In this document: one piece after another, positions 35,600 to 51,799 of the stretch | How positions within the stretch are numbered: the first letter of the stretch is position 1 | Layout of the letters: each line of letters starts with the position of its first letter | NCBI GenBank assembly: GCA_021029095.1 | Contig: JAJOHG010000061.1 | Location: 98,227-162,226, forward strand | Origin: Phellopilus nigrolimitatus | Taxonomy: Eukaryota; Basidiomycota; Agaricomycetes; Hymenochaetales; Hymenochaetaceae | Reading direction: 5' to 3' | Length of the DNA stretch: 64,000 nucleotides | The notes under the pieces: model-generated | The model's database searches: none | What the model saw: only the letters and a program-made list of their open reading frames with translations | Told to the model about the DNA's origin: nothing | Program-made: the position numbers and the translations under genes

Positions 35600-36840
35600 C
35601 TTATCAGCTGCATACCTCGAAAGGCTAATTTTATTAGCTTCTGCGGACTTCAAATGCAGACTTCAAATTATATGGAAGCGCCGACTGACTGGTGCTCCGC
35701 TAGGATAGCAGGAATCATGCGGGACGAAATGGAACGTCAACCATTCCGTTTCTGCTTTCTCACTCCGGGTCTCTGATTGTTACGGCGGGCTCAGTTGAAC
35801 ACGATAAGGGGAAAGGCATGCTGTGTTCTCGGCGAACAAGTGGTATGAAACTCCGGAGCTGGTGTAACAAGAACACATAAGTTACCATCAACAAAAAAAC
35901 GGTCCGTGAGCGGTATATGATGAAACTATTTGTGGCGCGAGCAACTGATCCAAACATATAGTTGTACCCTATAGCGCAAATAGGCACCGAAGGTGTCAGC
36001 ACGCCTTACAAATACTTCTACCGACCGGGGCTCAAGCATGTTGTCTACTTTGCGTGCCAATCGAAAGTTGCAGGGGATGACCTTCCTCGTTGTGTTCTTC
36101 TTTGTATCTGTCAGAAGCATTTGTCGTATTGCTAGCTTTGCATCTGCCATCAGGGTCAGTACTGTAGGAGGGAATGCCAGTGGTCATTTGCGGGCGGATG
36201 GACGAGCGACTCCCTTTTATACAGGGAGTTTCGGAAGGCCGATCCTGCTGCTAAAGTAAAACTCGTTTTCCGCCTAAACGCATAGGGAGGACACCCGCGG
36301 AAATCTCATCAACGCTCCGAGTCTTATATGGCATATCATGAAGCGAATGCTCTTGCTGCGCCCGGGACATGTCTAAAAAGACGTTTAAAGTCTACTTGCA
36401 TTGCACCGCAGAACGAAAACAGCGGGCGCGGACCCTACGTTTGCGGAACACCGCAAGCACATACGGGGATTGTTGTTCCTCGTGTCTGTCCCTTGCCGCT
36501 TCTCACATGGTTTTACGACTATCGATCTACATCTCGGCCTACCTCATTCATGTTATTTCTGTGAGCACCCTATCTTTCTCAACCAATGTTTCCACCGTGT
36601 TTATAAACAGTTTTCCGGCTGTTTGAGGAATGACGTACTAATGATCGGGGATTCTGTCACACATGGTGGCTATCTTTGCGGCACCGCTTCTCTGCTTGAA
36701 ATTGTCTAGCTCACATCTCGCATGAAGATCTTATCCGCTCTGCACGGTGACCATTTGGTAATGGAGCCACATCGGCAGGAACGCGCTCGCGTTGTATACG
36801 TTGGAAAAAAAATCTCAAGTTTTCCGTTCCTTCTTATACA

Positions 36841-36848
36841 TATAAAAG
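36841..36848 (+). promoter_or_regulatory. TATA box of the first terpene synthase
   Basis: TATAAAAG occurs 82 bases before the ATG at 36923, within ATACATATAAAAGGGCTCA. The third synthase has the same motif at the same distance. Confidence 0.75.
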
Positions 36849-36922
36849 GGCTCAAACTTTTGCGACTCCAGCACAACAAATCATATCTCCAACCTTGCCA
36901 TTCTGCTTCTACAACCATCGAC

Positions 36923-38039
36923 ATGACTTCACAAATCACATTCAAGCTTCCAGACCTATTCGCCATGTGTAAAGCTGCGAAGCTTACGTCGTCTGTCCAT
37001 CCTAGTTACAAGGAGGCAGGTGCAGAGTCCGCCGCTTGGATTAGCAGCTACAAGCTGCTCGGCCCAGACACCCGTGCTTTCTTCGACAACCTGAACTGTG
37101 CAATATTCGCCGGGTGCACCTATCCCTATGCTGGCTACGACGAGTTGAAGATGTCTTGCGACTACCTCAACCTCATTTTCATACTGGAGGAGATCACAGA
37201 CGTCCAGAGCGGCACGGATGTGCGCAAGACCATGGATATCCATTTACGCGTTTTGTCCGGCGAGTCGTGCGATAGCTCGGCCCTGTCGCGTATGTCCTTC
37301 GAGTGAGTGTTTGATATTTGTCTTCGAGTCGCGAGGGATATCATACGGACAAATTTCTAGCTTCAGGACGAACTTCCTCAAGCAGTTTGGGCTGGACAGC
37401 ATCGATCGTTTCTTGGACCAGCACAAATCTTACGCGGACGCGGTCATCGTCGAAGCGGACCACCGAGACAGGTCCTCCTTGCTTTGCCTTGACGATTATG
37501 TCTTGTCTCGCCGAGAGAACAGCGGCATGAAACCTTGCTTTACCCTCATCGAATGTTGCAACCATTTTTATCTCCCTGAGGAGGTCCTGAAGCACCCAAT
37601 AGTCAAGCGTATGCACGATGCAATGCTCGACATAGTCTGTTGGTCCAATGTATGTCCCGCTATGTGATTGTCTGAATAATCGCTTATATATTTTCAGGAC
37701 GTCTACTCTTACAATGTCGAGCAAGCCAGAGATGGGAACGCGTGCTTTAATGTCATCCCTGTGATCATGAAAGACAAGGCGTATGCACTGCAAGAGGCAG
37801 TAGACTACGCCGGTGTTCACATTCAGGATCTCCTCTCCCAGTTCATCACCGACAAAGCCGCCCTTCCTTCCTTTGGCACAGCTGTCGACGCCAATCTGCA
37901 GAAGTATATCAACGGATTGGAGACCTTGTTCAGCGGGGGACTGCGCTACAGTTTTACGACTCCGCGATACTTTGGAGACGACCGCGAGAAAGTTGAGAAG
38001 ACACTTATTGTCAAGCTCGCAAAGAGGAGAGACTTGTGA
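36923..38039 (+). CDS. Sesquiterpene synthase (class I terpene cyclase) 1
   Basis: This enzyme cyclises a linear prenyl diphosphate, most likely farnesyl diphosphate, using Mg2+. Exons are 36923-37302, 37361-37649 and 37698-38039, giving 336 residues, a normal size. The N-terminus is MTSQITFKLPDLFAMC. The aspartate-rich motif region reads FILEEITDVQSG (EEITD at residues 89-93), where the usual first acid is Asp. The NSE/DTE motif NDVYSYNVE spans the second intron. The C-terminal GLRYSFTTPRYFG carries the conserved Arg-Tyr pair. The pattern (YPYAGYDELKMSCDYLNLIF) resembles the protoilludene-synthase-type clade of mushroom enzymes; the clade is my inference. It is nearly identical in architecture to the synthase at 53132. 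Confidence 0.9.
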
Positions 38040-38082
38040 TTACGTCTGATTTGTACGTTTCGGAGATCCTATTGTGATGTTC

Positions 38083-38117
38083 ATTGTCAAGCTCGCACAG
38101 AGGAATGCATTGTGATC
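38083..38117 (+). repeat. Partial tandem copy of the synthase 3' end
   Basis: The bases ATTGTCAAGCTCGCACAGAG and onward to TGTGAT repeat the end of the last exon (about 38008-38040, ending in the TGA stop) with a few changes. The duplication lies just after the stop codon. It is absent from the third synthase. Confidence 0.6.
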
Positions 38118-38357
38118 AGTGTCCAATTTATTCGCTTTTCAGTTCCCGGTTCTCTAATATTACGTCTGTTTCTGTGTATGACATGTCCTATATTTACTAT
38201 GGCGAGTGGTGTGGATCGACGGTTGTACGCACATCAATTGCGTCATATGGCTTGCTTAGCAGAGAGCGGGCCGAACGAAAACAAATGAATGGCATAGTTT
38301 ATATAGAGCCGGGCCGTACCCCGAGAGCTGGGAGCTATATGTGCTTTCTCCCACTTA

Positions 38358-38807
38358 CAGCCTTTTCAGAAAACCTTGTCAGTGCGCGCGCAAAAAAAAA
38401 AAAGTTGCGGCCTCTCAGGGTGTGCCAAATAAGGCAAAATTGCCTAATTGAGCGAAGTCGCGTCGTGGTTGCCTCGTCCATCGTGCAGTAGTCGTGCCGT
38501 CCGTGTAGCACACTGTTCGTGTCGTGCAGCGTGCGCTAATCTGCCAACGGCGCCAGAAACAACACTCGGAGAAGCCAAAAACTTCAGCAAGTGCATCAGG
38601 GAAGTAGTGGGTTATCTCGTATAGCCAAAGAACACGGCTTTTCAAGTCCTCACTGATCTTTCGATTGGGCATGTACAACGACAACGAAATAAATTCACGA
38701 CGCGACTTCGCTAAATTAGGCAATTGTGCCTTATTTGGCACACCCTGAGAGGCCGCAACTTTTTTTTTTTTTTGCGCGCGCACTGACAAGGTTTTCTGAA
38801 AAGGCTG
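38358..38807. mobile_element. 450-base TIR element (MITE-like) flanked by TA
   Basis: Near-perfect terminal inverted repeats of about 110 bases (38358-38467 and 38696-38807) begin CAGCCTTTTCAGAAAACC and are flanked by TA on both sides, consistent with a TA target-site duplication of the Tc1/mariner-pogo type. Each arm contains GTGCGCGCGC, an A or T run of 12-13, and the shared GGGTGTGCCAAATAAGGCA. The short centre keeps a minus-strand piece of a possible transposase. The element is non-autonomous and sits between the 3' ends of synthase 1 and a P450. Confidence 0.88.
38545..38672 (-). pseudogene. Residual transposase N-terminus inside the TIR element
   Basis: A minus-strand frame reads MPNRKISEDLKSRVLWLYEI followed by FPDALAEVFGFSECCFWR. 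This is the pattern of the N-terminal helix-turn-helix of Tc1/mariner/IS630-type transposases (ISEDLK..V..LY....(5-6)..A..FG.S...F.R). The catalytic domain is absent. It suggests the element arose by internal deletion of a full transposon. Confidence 0.55.
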
Positions 38808-38924
38808 TAATGTCAGAATGTGTCCTACTGCCTTACAACATTTATTATCGGTGACAGCTCGTTTCCATCCTTTACGACCTACTCCTACGGCATTGCGAAA
38901 CAGACTGCTTATCTAGTAGATAAC

Positions 38925-41218
38925 TCAAGTTGAGAGGCTTCTTAATATTTCCGCATCGCCCTTTTCAAACGGATGCTCCTCCAGTACCGCTCGAATGAGC
39001 ATTACCGAATTTTCGTCCCGCGGCTCAATTCTGCACTCAAACGGTTTCGGATGGCTGAAACACAATAATCAGCAAGGGCCGCGTGAAAGACGCCAAATCA
39101 AAGAAATAGACCTAATCAACCCGGGAGAATATTCGTGATTTGGCACGATCTCGCGCCCCGATGCATCTTTAGCGCGAGAGATATTGAATACCGCGACGGT
39201 CATAGCGATCGAGAGAAAAAGCGAAATATCAGCAAGTTCTTTTCCGGGGCAGATCCTAGACAATTCAAAGGCCACTGATTAAACGTATTTCGTCGCGACT
39301 GGCAAAATAGGATCATGGCCGTACCTCCTCCCAAAGCCGAAAACCAGAGTTCGCGGATCCATCTCGGGGGCTTCTCCCAGGAAGCGCTCTGGTTTGAACT
39401 CAAACGGGTTGTTGTAGGTAGAAGGGTCGTGCGCCATTTGCCTGTTCGAAGGTCGAAGTTAGCCAGGAAGAGTAAGGTAGACAAAGCTGCTTGGGAATTT
39501 CACCAGATATTCGGGAGCACCATAGTGTCTTTTGGAATGCGGTAACCCATGTACGTGTCTTCCTCTGTTACAACATGTGCGACACCTGCGTTTACAATGA
39601 GCATGGTCAGACTACTACGAAAGTATCCTGACGAGCGAAGAGCTGCACACACCAATCGGAACGACGTTATTCCACCTAAGAACCTCCTTTTGAAGCGCCT
39701 CTACATAGGGAAGACGCTCCCTGTCTGCGAGTATAGGAAGGCGTGTGTGACCCACGACACGGTCCACTTCACCCTGCGCTTTCTTGAGGACATCCGGAAA
39801 AAGCAACATCGAGAGAAAGAACGTTGTCACCGCCGAGACGGTCTGTTGTTGCTCGAATTGGTGAGTATAGGAAGGTAGAAGAAAAGAACATGCCGAATGC
39901 CCTCCACAAAATGCGCACCGTGTCTGATCCTCCGCCATACAGCGCTGCTGCAATCCACTTCATATCCTTCTCGTTCGATACTTGCCTTCCAATGAGTTCA
40001 CTCGCGAACGATGGTATCGCATGACCAGTTTGCTAGAAATGCATATGCATTAAACTATTTCACGAGAAAAGAGACACACTCACCATCTGATGCTTAACGA
40101 ACGCAAAGGGCCTGTCAATGAACTCCATCGTCATCAAGTGCCATTCGCGTGCAATCCTTTTGAAACCCATCCCAGGAAGCCACGATGGCAGGTGCCGCAC
40201 TGTCATACATGAATTAAAATTTTCAGAAGTCAACGGTGAGTCCAAGAGGTTTTACATATGCAAATAAGACATGATAGATATCTTTCAGGTGGCCAAGATA
40301 ACTCACGAAATGGTAAGATGTCCACAACCCATACTCCCGGCTGACATGACTTGGAGAATGCTTCGAGCACCGCGTCTGCAAGTTCAACAAACGGGTCTGG
40401 ATCACGGGGTTCGATTGTGTATCCATGCGAGATCTTCAATGTTATTGCACCAGCAGTACTGAACAAAAAAAGGTAGGCGAAATCGCACGGCAGTGTCATC
40501 ACATTTTCTCTCTAGAAGATATAGAATTTGTTAGTATACTTACGTTCGAATATGCTTGACGAGTTTCTCTGGTTGCTCCAATAAGCGGAGGAGAAACCGA
40601 CGCGTTTCGAGCTCTTCGAGTCCGATAAAGCGCGTCATCGCTGCGCGTGTACCGATGTAAGCGTGCATCTCTTTGCGATGAGTTCGGAATTGAGCCCCAT
40701 ACGGGACAAGACCTGTCTGGTCCGAGAACCCCACCCTGCATGGAGAAGAAACCGTATGAGTTGGATAATAGAACATACAACATGCATAAAGATGCGAGCG
40801 GGTGTACATGGAAAGGGGTAAAAGACAAACATTTCGCCGCCGAAAAGGAGAGTTGGTCGACTTGAGTAAATGAGCGAACGTTTCTCCAAGAGGTCGAAGG
40901 TAATCTGAGCGTCGTTCAAGATGACAATGGTGGTACCAAATGCGGAAATTGAGCTGATGGGGCCTGGATATGATGAAATCAGACGTGTTACATTTTCTTT
41001 CGACCGAAATGCGCACCATACAAATCCTTATGTTTTGCCCAGTGAGGGCCTTCTAGACCTTTTGGCAGGTCCATTAAGTTTTGTATGACCGGAAGTCGTC
41101 GGGGCCCCGGAGGCAGAGGAAGGTTGCTTGGGTCTTTCTTTAGGTAGACAAGACGGATAAACAGGGCAGCGGCGAGGAGACCAAGACCGATGTTTTGGAA
41201 ATTTAGGAGGGTGATCAT
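38925..41218 (-). CDS. Cytochrome P450 monooxygenase in the terpene synthase region
   Basis: This multi-exon P450 is related to the one at 7879-10259. The start at 41218 gives a membrane anchor ([16 protein letters not shown]), then [20 protein letters not shown]. Recognition segments include [20 protein letters not shown]. The I-helix is [13 protein letters not shown] and ExxR is KEVLRW. The PERF motif is [15 protein letters not shown], and the haem loop is [15 protein letters not shown] with the axial Cys. The last exon gives [20 protein letters not shown], ending in ILRSLST at 38925. All catalytic motifs are intact. Lying between synthases at 36.9 and 42.1 kb, it is a good candidate to oxidise their sesquiterpene product. 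That role is inferred from position. Confidence 0.88.
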
Positions 41219-42095
41219 GGTGGTTTGCGTAGGAGTGCTAGAAAAGGGGCGAAAATGAGCCTGTCTACATTTGTAGTCAGAAATCTGAAAGCCCGCGTTT
41301 GTCGCAATCGTACCAGTGTTGAGGGCTGAATCGGCGCTATCTAGAGAAGACCCTCAAGACGTGTACGAAGGAAGCCGTTTGGTGGATCACGAGTGCATGA
41401 GTAAGCAACTTAAGTCTTCGAGCACAGCCGAGAACGTGCTGGCACAGAATATAACTTTGAGTTCGCGCTGGGTTTCGGAAGTTATCCCTTGGCCTTTGAT
41501 CATCGCGTCGAGAGAATGGCCGAGCGATGTCGAAGCAGTGCAGAGCTCAGAGAAATTGACGTAAGCCGAGGAGGTGGCGTGGAAACCTTTTCCTTTTGGA
41601 ATATTTGCGTCTCGCGAGTCCTTTAAGTAATTTCTTTTTCTTCTCGAGCTCTTTGTCCTTCTCGTCAAATGTTTACATATCTTGATTTTAACCTTAATCC
41701 AATATAGATGAGCTAACCATACATATGTGACGTGATCGAATGCCGCAATTTCTCCCCGTAAGAATCTGAAAAAAAAAATGAAATAGAAAAACAATGTGGT
41801 GTAAGGACTCTAGATGGCCAGCTTGATCCCGGATTTTGGAATAATAAATCCATTACGTTGTTTTTTCTCCGCTTCACTGTTTGCTAAGCATTTCTCTAGT
41901 GTGCAACGTACAAGCATTCAAATAGTATATTGTGCCATCGAGTGCCACCCGTAAAATTATATAGCAAATCTCGTTTCCAACTCGCAAGTCAAATTACATG
42001 GCGGAATAATGCGCACTGAGTCCAACTGTCACACTCGCTAGCCTGCAGGCGCATACTTTAACTAAGTTGTCCCACTCCCGTAAAGCTCTTGGCGA
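41219..42095. other. Gap between P450 and second terpene synthase
   Basis: A minus-strand frame at about 41387-41580 (FSELCTASTSLGHSLDAMIK onward) looks protein-like but has no recognised family or start. It may be a gene remnant. Otherwise the gap is AT-rich. Confidence 0.35.
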
Positions 42096-43256
42096 TTAAA
42101 ATGCCTCCGTGTTCCTCCTGTTCATCCTGACGACCAATGTCTTTTCGACTTCCTCGCGTTCATCTCCGAAGTATCGAGGCGTCTTGAAGCTGTACCGTAG
42201 GTTCCCGGTAATCCACGTCTCCAGGCCGTGAATATATTTATGTAGGTTGGCGTCGATTTCCGTGCCAAACGACGGAAGCGCGGCTTTGTCGGCGATGAAC
42301 TGGGACAGGAGCGACTGAATGTACGAGCCTACGTAATCCACCGCCTCCTGCAGTGTATAGCGCTTTTCCTCCATGATTACAGTGATAACGTTGGAAAAGG
42401 AGTGACCGTCCGTGACCAGTTCCATGTGATAAGAGTAAATGTCCTATAGAGCTCGCAAATCAGTATGTGTACTGACTGAAAATATTAATCATCGAAACTC
42501 ACATTCGACCAGCAGATTATGCTTATTGCTGCATCGGTCATCCGCTTGATTGTCGGGTGCTCTATGACTTCATCGGGAAGGTGGAATTTGAAGCAGCACT
42601 CGATGAGGTTGAAGCTAGGTAGGACACCGCCATTTACCCTGCGAAACTCCTCGTACTCTTTCAGGGATAGTATCGCATATTTGTCACGGCGCTCTGCTTC
42701 CCTGATGACAGCGTTCGCGTAATTTTCATGATTAACCAAGAAACGGAGAAAACTGTTTAGCGCGAATAGTTCGAGAAATCTGGAACGGAAGCTATCGAGT
42801 AGTCAGAAATGACGTCTGAGAAAAGGCACGTGCGACTGTTTGCATGTGGGATTGCGTAGACAAATAAAATAGCAAAAGGACTCACTCAAGTGTCATCTTC
42901 GACACAGCTGAGTCGTCATATTGTTCACCATGCAACGCTCGAATGTGGATATCGACTGTCTTGCGAGCGTCCGCACCATTCTGGACGTCTGTGAGTTCAT
43001 CCATCACAAATAGGACATTGATGTAGTCGCAGCACATCCTCAGTTCTTCATAGCCGGCATAGGGATAAGCAAGCCCTGACAAAATCGCAGTGTCAAGCTT
43101 GTCGAAAAAAGCGCGCGTCTCTGGCCCGAGAGGCTCGTAGCTACTGATCCAAGCGGCGGACTCCGCGCCTGCCTCCTTGTATCTAGGATGGATAGACGAC
43201 GAGAGGTTGCACATAGAAATCAGGTCCGGGAGTTTGTATGAGATTGGGAGAGACAT
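42096..43256 (-). CDS. Sesquiterpene synthase (class I terpene cyclase) 2
   Basis: Exons 43256-42886, 42791-42503 and 42443-42096 give 335 residues, with the same intron positions as the other two synthases. The aspartate-rich motif is canonical here: FVMDELTDVQNG (DELTD, residues 86-90). The NSE/DTE motif is NDIYSYHME across intron 2, and the C-terminal motif is NLRYSFKTPRYFG. The sequence is clearly divergent from copies 1 and 3 (for example LEETWITG and the ending RMNRRNTEAF), so it is an older paralogue and may make a different product. An ATAAAAAGG stretch about 65 bases before the start may be its TATA element. No inactivating change is seen. Confidence 0.9.
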
Positions 43257-44982
43257 GTTGATGGTCGAAGAAGTAGATGTCTGGAGAATAGAGACATTGA
43301 GCTCAAGTTGCAGCCTTTTTATGCGCTGAGGAGGCTTACTCACCGACTGATAATATAACTCCCCGCGAATGCAGGCGAGTATATTTAAGTCAGTAAGGTC
43401 CCGTTGCTAGAATGCATATGTACGCTCTGATATCAGAAAATGTGGAGTGAAACGTGTGCCGCACAATCTGGACCGACCCGGATAACCAGGACTCGGCACT
43501 ACTGGGTTGTCGCATTTCCATTTGCGATTGGTCAAACTCAGCGACGAAAAGCAAGTGAGGCACAGCGCAAGGAAATGTACTTCAAGCGCCGCGGAAAAAA
43601 GGTGCGAAGCGAGGCGACGATATGCTTTCTATATTTCTGACGATTATGATGATGCAAATGAAAGGTTAAGTAAGGCCTCCAAAACAAATAACCACGAACC
43701 AAAATATACAAAACAAGGTGAGACATTGAGTGCTTCGCTAGTATAGCAAGCTTTGTATAAAGAAAACAGATTGTGTTGATGCGGCCTCTATTCAATAAGA
43801 GATGCAGATACAGCGCGAGAAATCAGTTCACCGAAGTGAGGGGGAAGATAGCTATGTCAGACTGCAGAACGTCCGTCAGAAACGCGACTTGTAGGAAATA
43901 GATTGTTGTTTCCTTTCTGGAACTCAAATTTCTGGTGCGGTAACGCACGATGAGGCCATGTCCAGTGAACACAGATTTTGTGTCCGCGTGTTTCAACCTT
44001 ACCGCGTCTTATAGTGCAATAGGCATTCCCAGTGCGTACTCTGACAGCAAGAGCTGTGCATAGCCCGGGGAATACGGGTTTTGGGTCCTGAGCGATGCGG
44101 ATGAGCTTGGATTGATGTGTGGTGACTGGATTGCTAGTACATAACCCAAGCCAGCAGGCCACAGCCAGAGTAGGAAGCAACGAATAAAAGGATCAAGAAC
44201 GAACCGGACTACATGTATGTGCACGCATAGCAATGGTGAACAGTTTCTCCAGAATCGCACATAGCCTATGCACCGGCGTTTATCGACGTGATCGCATCGC
44301 GCGTTGAGACATTGAGGTAGTAGCCGAAAAGACCGTAGAGAACAGATATCACGCGCCTCGGCCTATACCGGGCGAACACGTGTCGGCCACCAGCTCTGGC
44401 TTTGCTCGGTGTGTGTGGTACCGTCAATTCTCATATCTCTTATGGGTAGTACATGTACACTAAGGAATGAAAGAGGATGAATTACAACTAGGTCGTGCGG
44501 ATATTTCGAGCACCTCATCAAATGGAGTCAACACACGTCATTCAAGATCAGGACGAGCACATTTCTCTGTTTGAGCGATGCAGTCAAACTCGAGTTTCTT
44601 TTTGTGGCAGCAAGGAATATCATTCGACGTCTGCCACTTCTATTATTGAGCACTGAAGCAACTGTGCCATTTAAGGGAGCGCTCTCCTCTAAGCGAGATC
44701 CTGCAAATGCAAGCTGTTCCGAGCCGACGCGCATCACATGTTTTCCTTGAAGTTCCTTCCTAGTCCATTATTTATCATGGGTCCTCTCAGGCTGCATCTG
44801 CTGGGTGGGACATGACAGCTGTCGGCGAGCGCTTTCAGTCTTCACTTATCATACATGTGTTTTTCCGTTACTTTCTCGTTTTCCTTTACTATTATTTTTC
44901 TCTCTCTTCGTGATACGGTATAGCAATAACTCAGAGTGCGTACCATTTCCCTCGCAACGCGTACCACAGATTATAAATACAA
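43257..44982. other. No recognised gene
   Basis: This is the upstream region of synthase 2 and the 3' flank of the NmrA-like gene. Open frames at 43440-44260 lack known domains. Confidence 0.4.
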
Positions 44983-46267
44983 TCATGAATCGAACGCGCT
45001 CAGAAAGCTTTCCTTGTTGGCCTCGACAAACTCACGCAAGCTCTTTCGTGTAGGGTTGATTTGTGCTGTAAGGACAGGGTCGCGATTGGGATTCCCGCCA
45101 TGGATATAGAACCACTCTGCGAATGACGAAGCACGGTTGAGTAGCTGAAATGAATCCGATAGACCAGAACTCACCCATACTATGGTACACGTATAAAATC
45201 ATGGTCATCAGAGCGAAAAACGAAAAACGCGAAAAACTACTTACTTGCTCCAAAGATCCCCCATAGCAACCCTCACTCCCTCGAATCTCGTTCTATCTGT
45301 CTCTCGCAGCTCTATTTCACGCCCAGTCACCTCGCGTAAGATCTCCACGAACGAACGCGGGGTGACAATCTCTGATAGGACGCGCAAGTCCTTGCCTGAT
45401 ATCAAAAACAATAACACTTAATCAGAGGTTTCAATACGGGTAACTAACTTCCTGCTTACCAATCCACTCTCTGGGCTTCTTGAACGCCTCGAGTACGTAC
45501 GCGCCAGTCTCAGTCACGCTATACCCACCTATAGGACCATCCGTTATCAGAACCGGCCAGTCCGCTACTATTTTCCCGTCTTCCGATTTCTTGGGGGTCA
45601 GCACCGGGAAGGCAATGAAGTTCTCGAAATAAAATGAAGTGTACAATCTGCTCGAGAACTTAGCTATGATGTCTGAAAGGAGGTTCCGATGATCTGAAAG
45701 AGACTCACGACGTTCGTGGAACCCCGCTTGCTTTCAGATGATCATCGATGTCCGCCTTTGTATTCCAATGCGAAACGTCTGGATTTTTTGTATGATCAAG
45801 TGTGGACCATACAAAGTGCTGCACTTCGGCTGCGAGAGCAGCATTGACGAGGGTCTTCCCTTGCCGTATCTCAATTTCTTCCGATATAGTTTCCCAATCT
45901 GTTGGTCACCCTCAGCGAAACGAAGAACCAAGATGCGAAAGGAGAACATGCAATTGGTAACTCCGAAAACACCGTACACGCCCTCAAAAGCTTTCTTTAC
46001 GCTCTGTGAATCGTCCATATCGGCCTTGACGATTTCGACGCCGCGTGCAGCAAGTTCTGTGATAAGTTATTCGGTATGTCAGTTTCTTTTCGAGCGCGCA
46101 TGGCATAAGGATACACCTTTAGCTTTCGGCGATTCGGTGTTCCTTGTCAGCGCACGCACGCGGAATGTGCTGTCTGGGTCTTCAAGGAGGTACTTTACGA
46201 CGCTACCACCCTGAGCGCCAGTCGCGCCTACGACGGCGACTAGAGGTTTGTCTCTCATGTCGGACAT
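44983..46267 (-). CDS. NmrA-like NAD(P)-binding Rossmann-fold protein, intact
   Basis: It belongs to the atypical short-chain dehydrogenase/NmrA family: regulators or oxidoreductases that bind NAD(P). The start at 46267 gives MSDMRDKPLVAVVGATGAQG with the GATGAQG dinucleotide loop. Then come ELAARGVEIVKADMDDSQSV, FEGVYGVFGVTN, ALAAEVQHFVWSTLDH, KADIDDHLKASGVPRTS, LYTSFYFENFIAF and VADWPVLITDGPIGGYSVTE. One intron near 45920-45960 has a GC donor (GCATGT) between VTN and YWETISEE. Near the 3' end a 5-base exon (45175-45179, TATGG) lies between two introns and yields LWSNMEWFYIHGG. The stop is at 44983. It may act with the neighbouring P450 and synthases; this is inference. Confidence 0.82.
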
Positions 46268-46992
46268 GATGCGCGAGAGCTCGTTCTGTGGTGAGGATAG
46301 TGTAAGTCTGCGGTCTTTTATTGGAAATACTAGTGAGAAGCGCAATCCATACTTGCCGACGCCATTTACCTGGAAGCCATCGATTTTGAAGACATTTCAG
46401 CGGATCAATCATCATGCTGGCAATCGTAATTTTACTTACTATGTGCGAAATGTTACCTTGGGAATTGGGTCACAAATATGTCTAAATACTCATGAACAGA
46501 CTATCGAGTGATTAGCAACACCTTCAGGTTGATATTGCACGCCGACTCGGAGATGTCATGACGGGAAAATATTCGTGATGAGAGCTGGGAATTCGCTAAT
46601 TTTCTTTTTTGCGAGTGAGACGATTGTTGTCATCCCATTTACTTAGAAGTTCTCTTCATCGATTCAAGCTAAGGCGTTCGTTGGCTTCGAATGGACAGCA
46701 GGACTAGCCCTGTTAGTTAAGAAGCATCATCGAATGTAGGTGAGCTCACTAAGACAGACGCTGGCGAGATGTCTTTTAATGCTTATGCTTGTCATAAGAT
46801 GCTTTCATGCAGTTAAAGCGGCCAGGAGGGCGAGCAAGGGCACAAAGCCTAGCTATATTGGGAACTGATTTTAGTACACGAAACCGAGAAAAGACGGCGG
46901 TTTTTTCCCCCGACGTCTCGCCAGCAAAAACACGCGATGAAGACAATAATCATGTCCGAGGAGTTCACAAGGCAGAATAGGAGTTATCCTGA
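46268..46992. other. Gap between tandem NmrA-like genes
   Basis: No gene is seen. It contains the promoter of the intact NmrA-like gene and the 3' flank of its decayed paralogue. Confidence 0.4.

Positions 46993-51799
<4,807 letters not shown>

Larger units (their letters stand above)
35600..38060 (+). repeat. Segmental duplication, copy A (matches about 51800-54300)
   Basis: This block comprises a terpene synthase gene plus over 1 kb of upstream DNA. It matches the block at about 51800-54300 in the same orientation. Similarity is patchy far upstream (for example around 35640-35720 and 36000-36100). It is strong from about 36715 through the promoter and all three exons. Confidence 0.7.

Noticed and set aside
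36401..36709. An open frame upstream of synthase 1
   Set aside because: The corresponding region of the duplicate before synthase 3 does not preserve it, so it is probably not coding.
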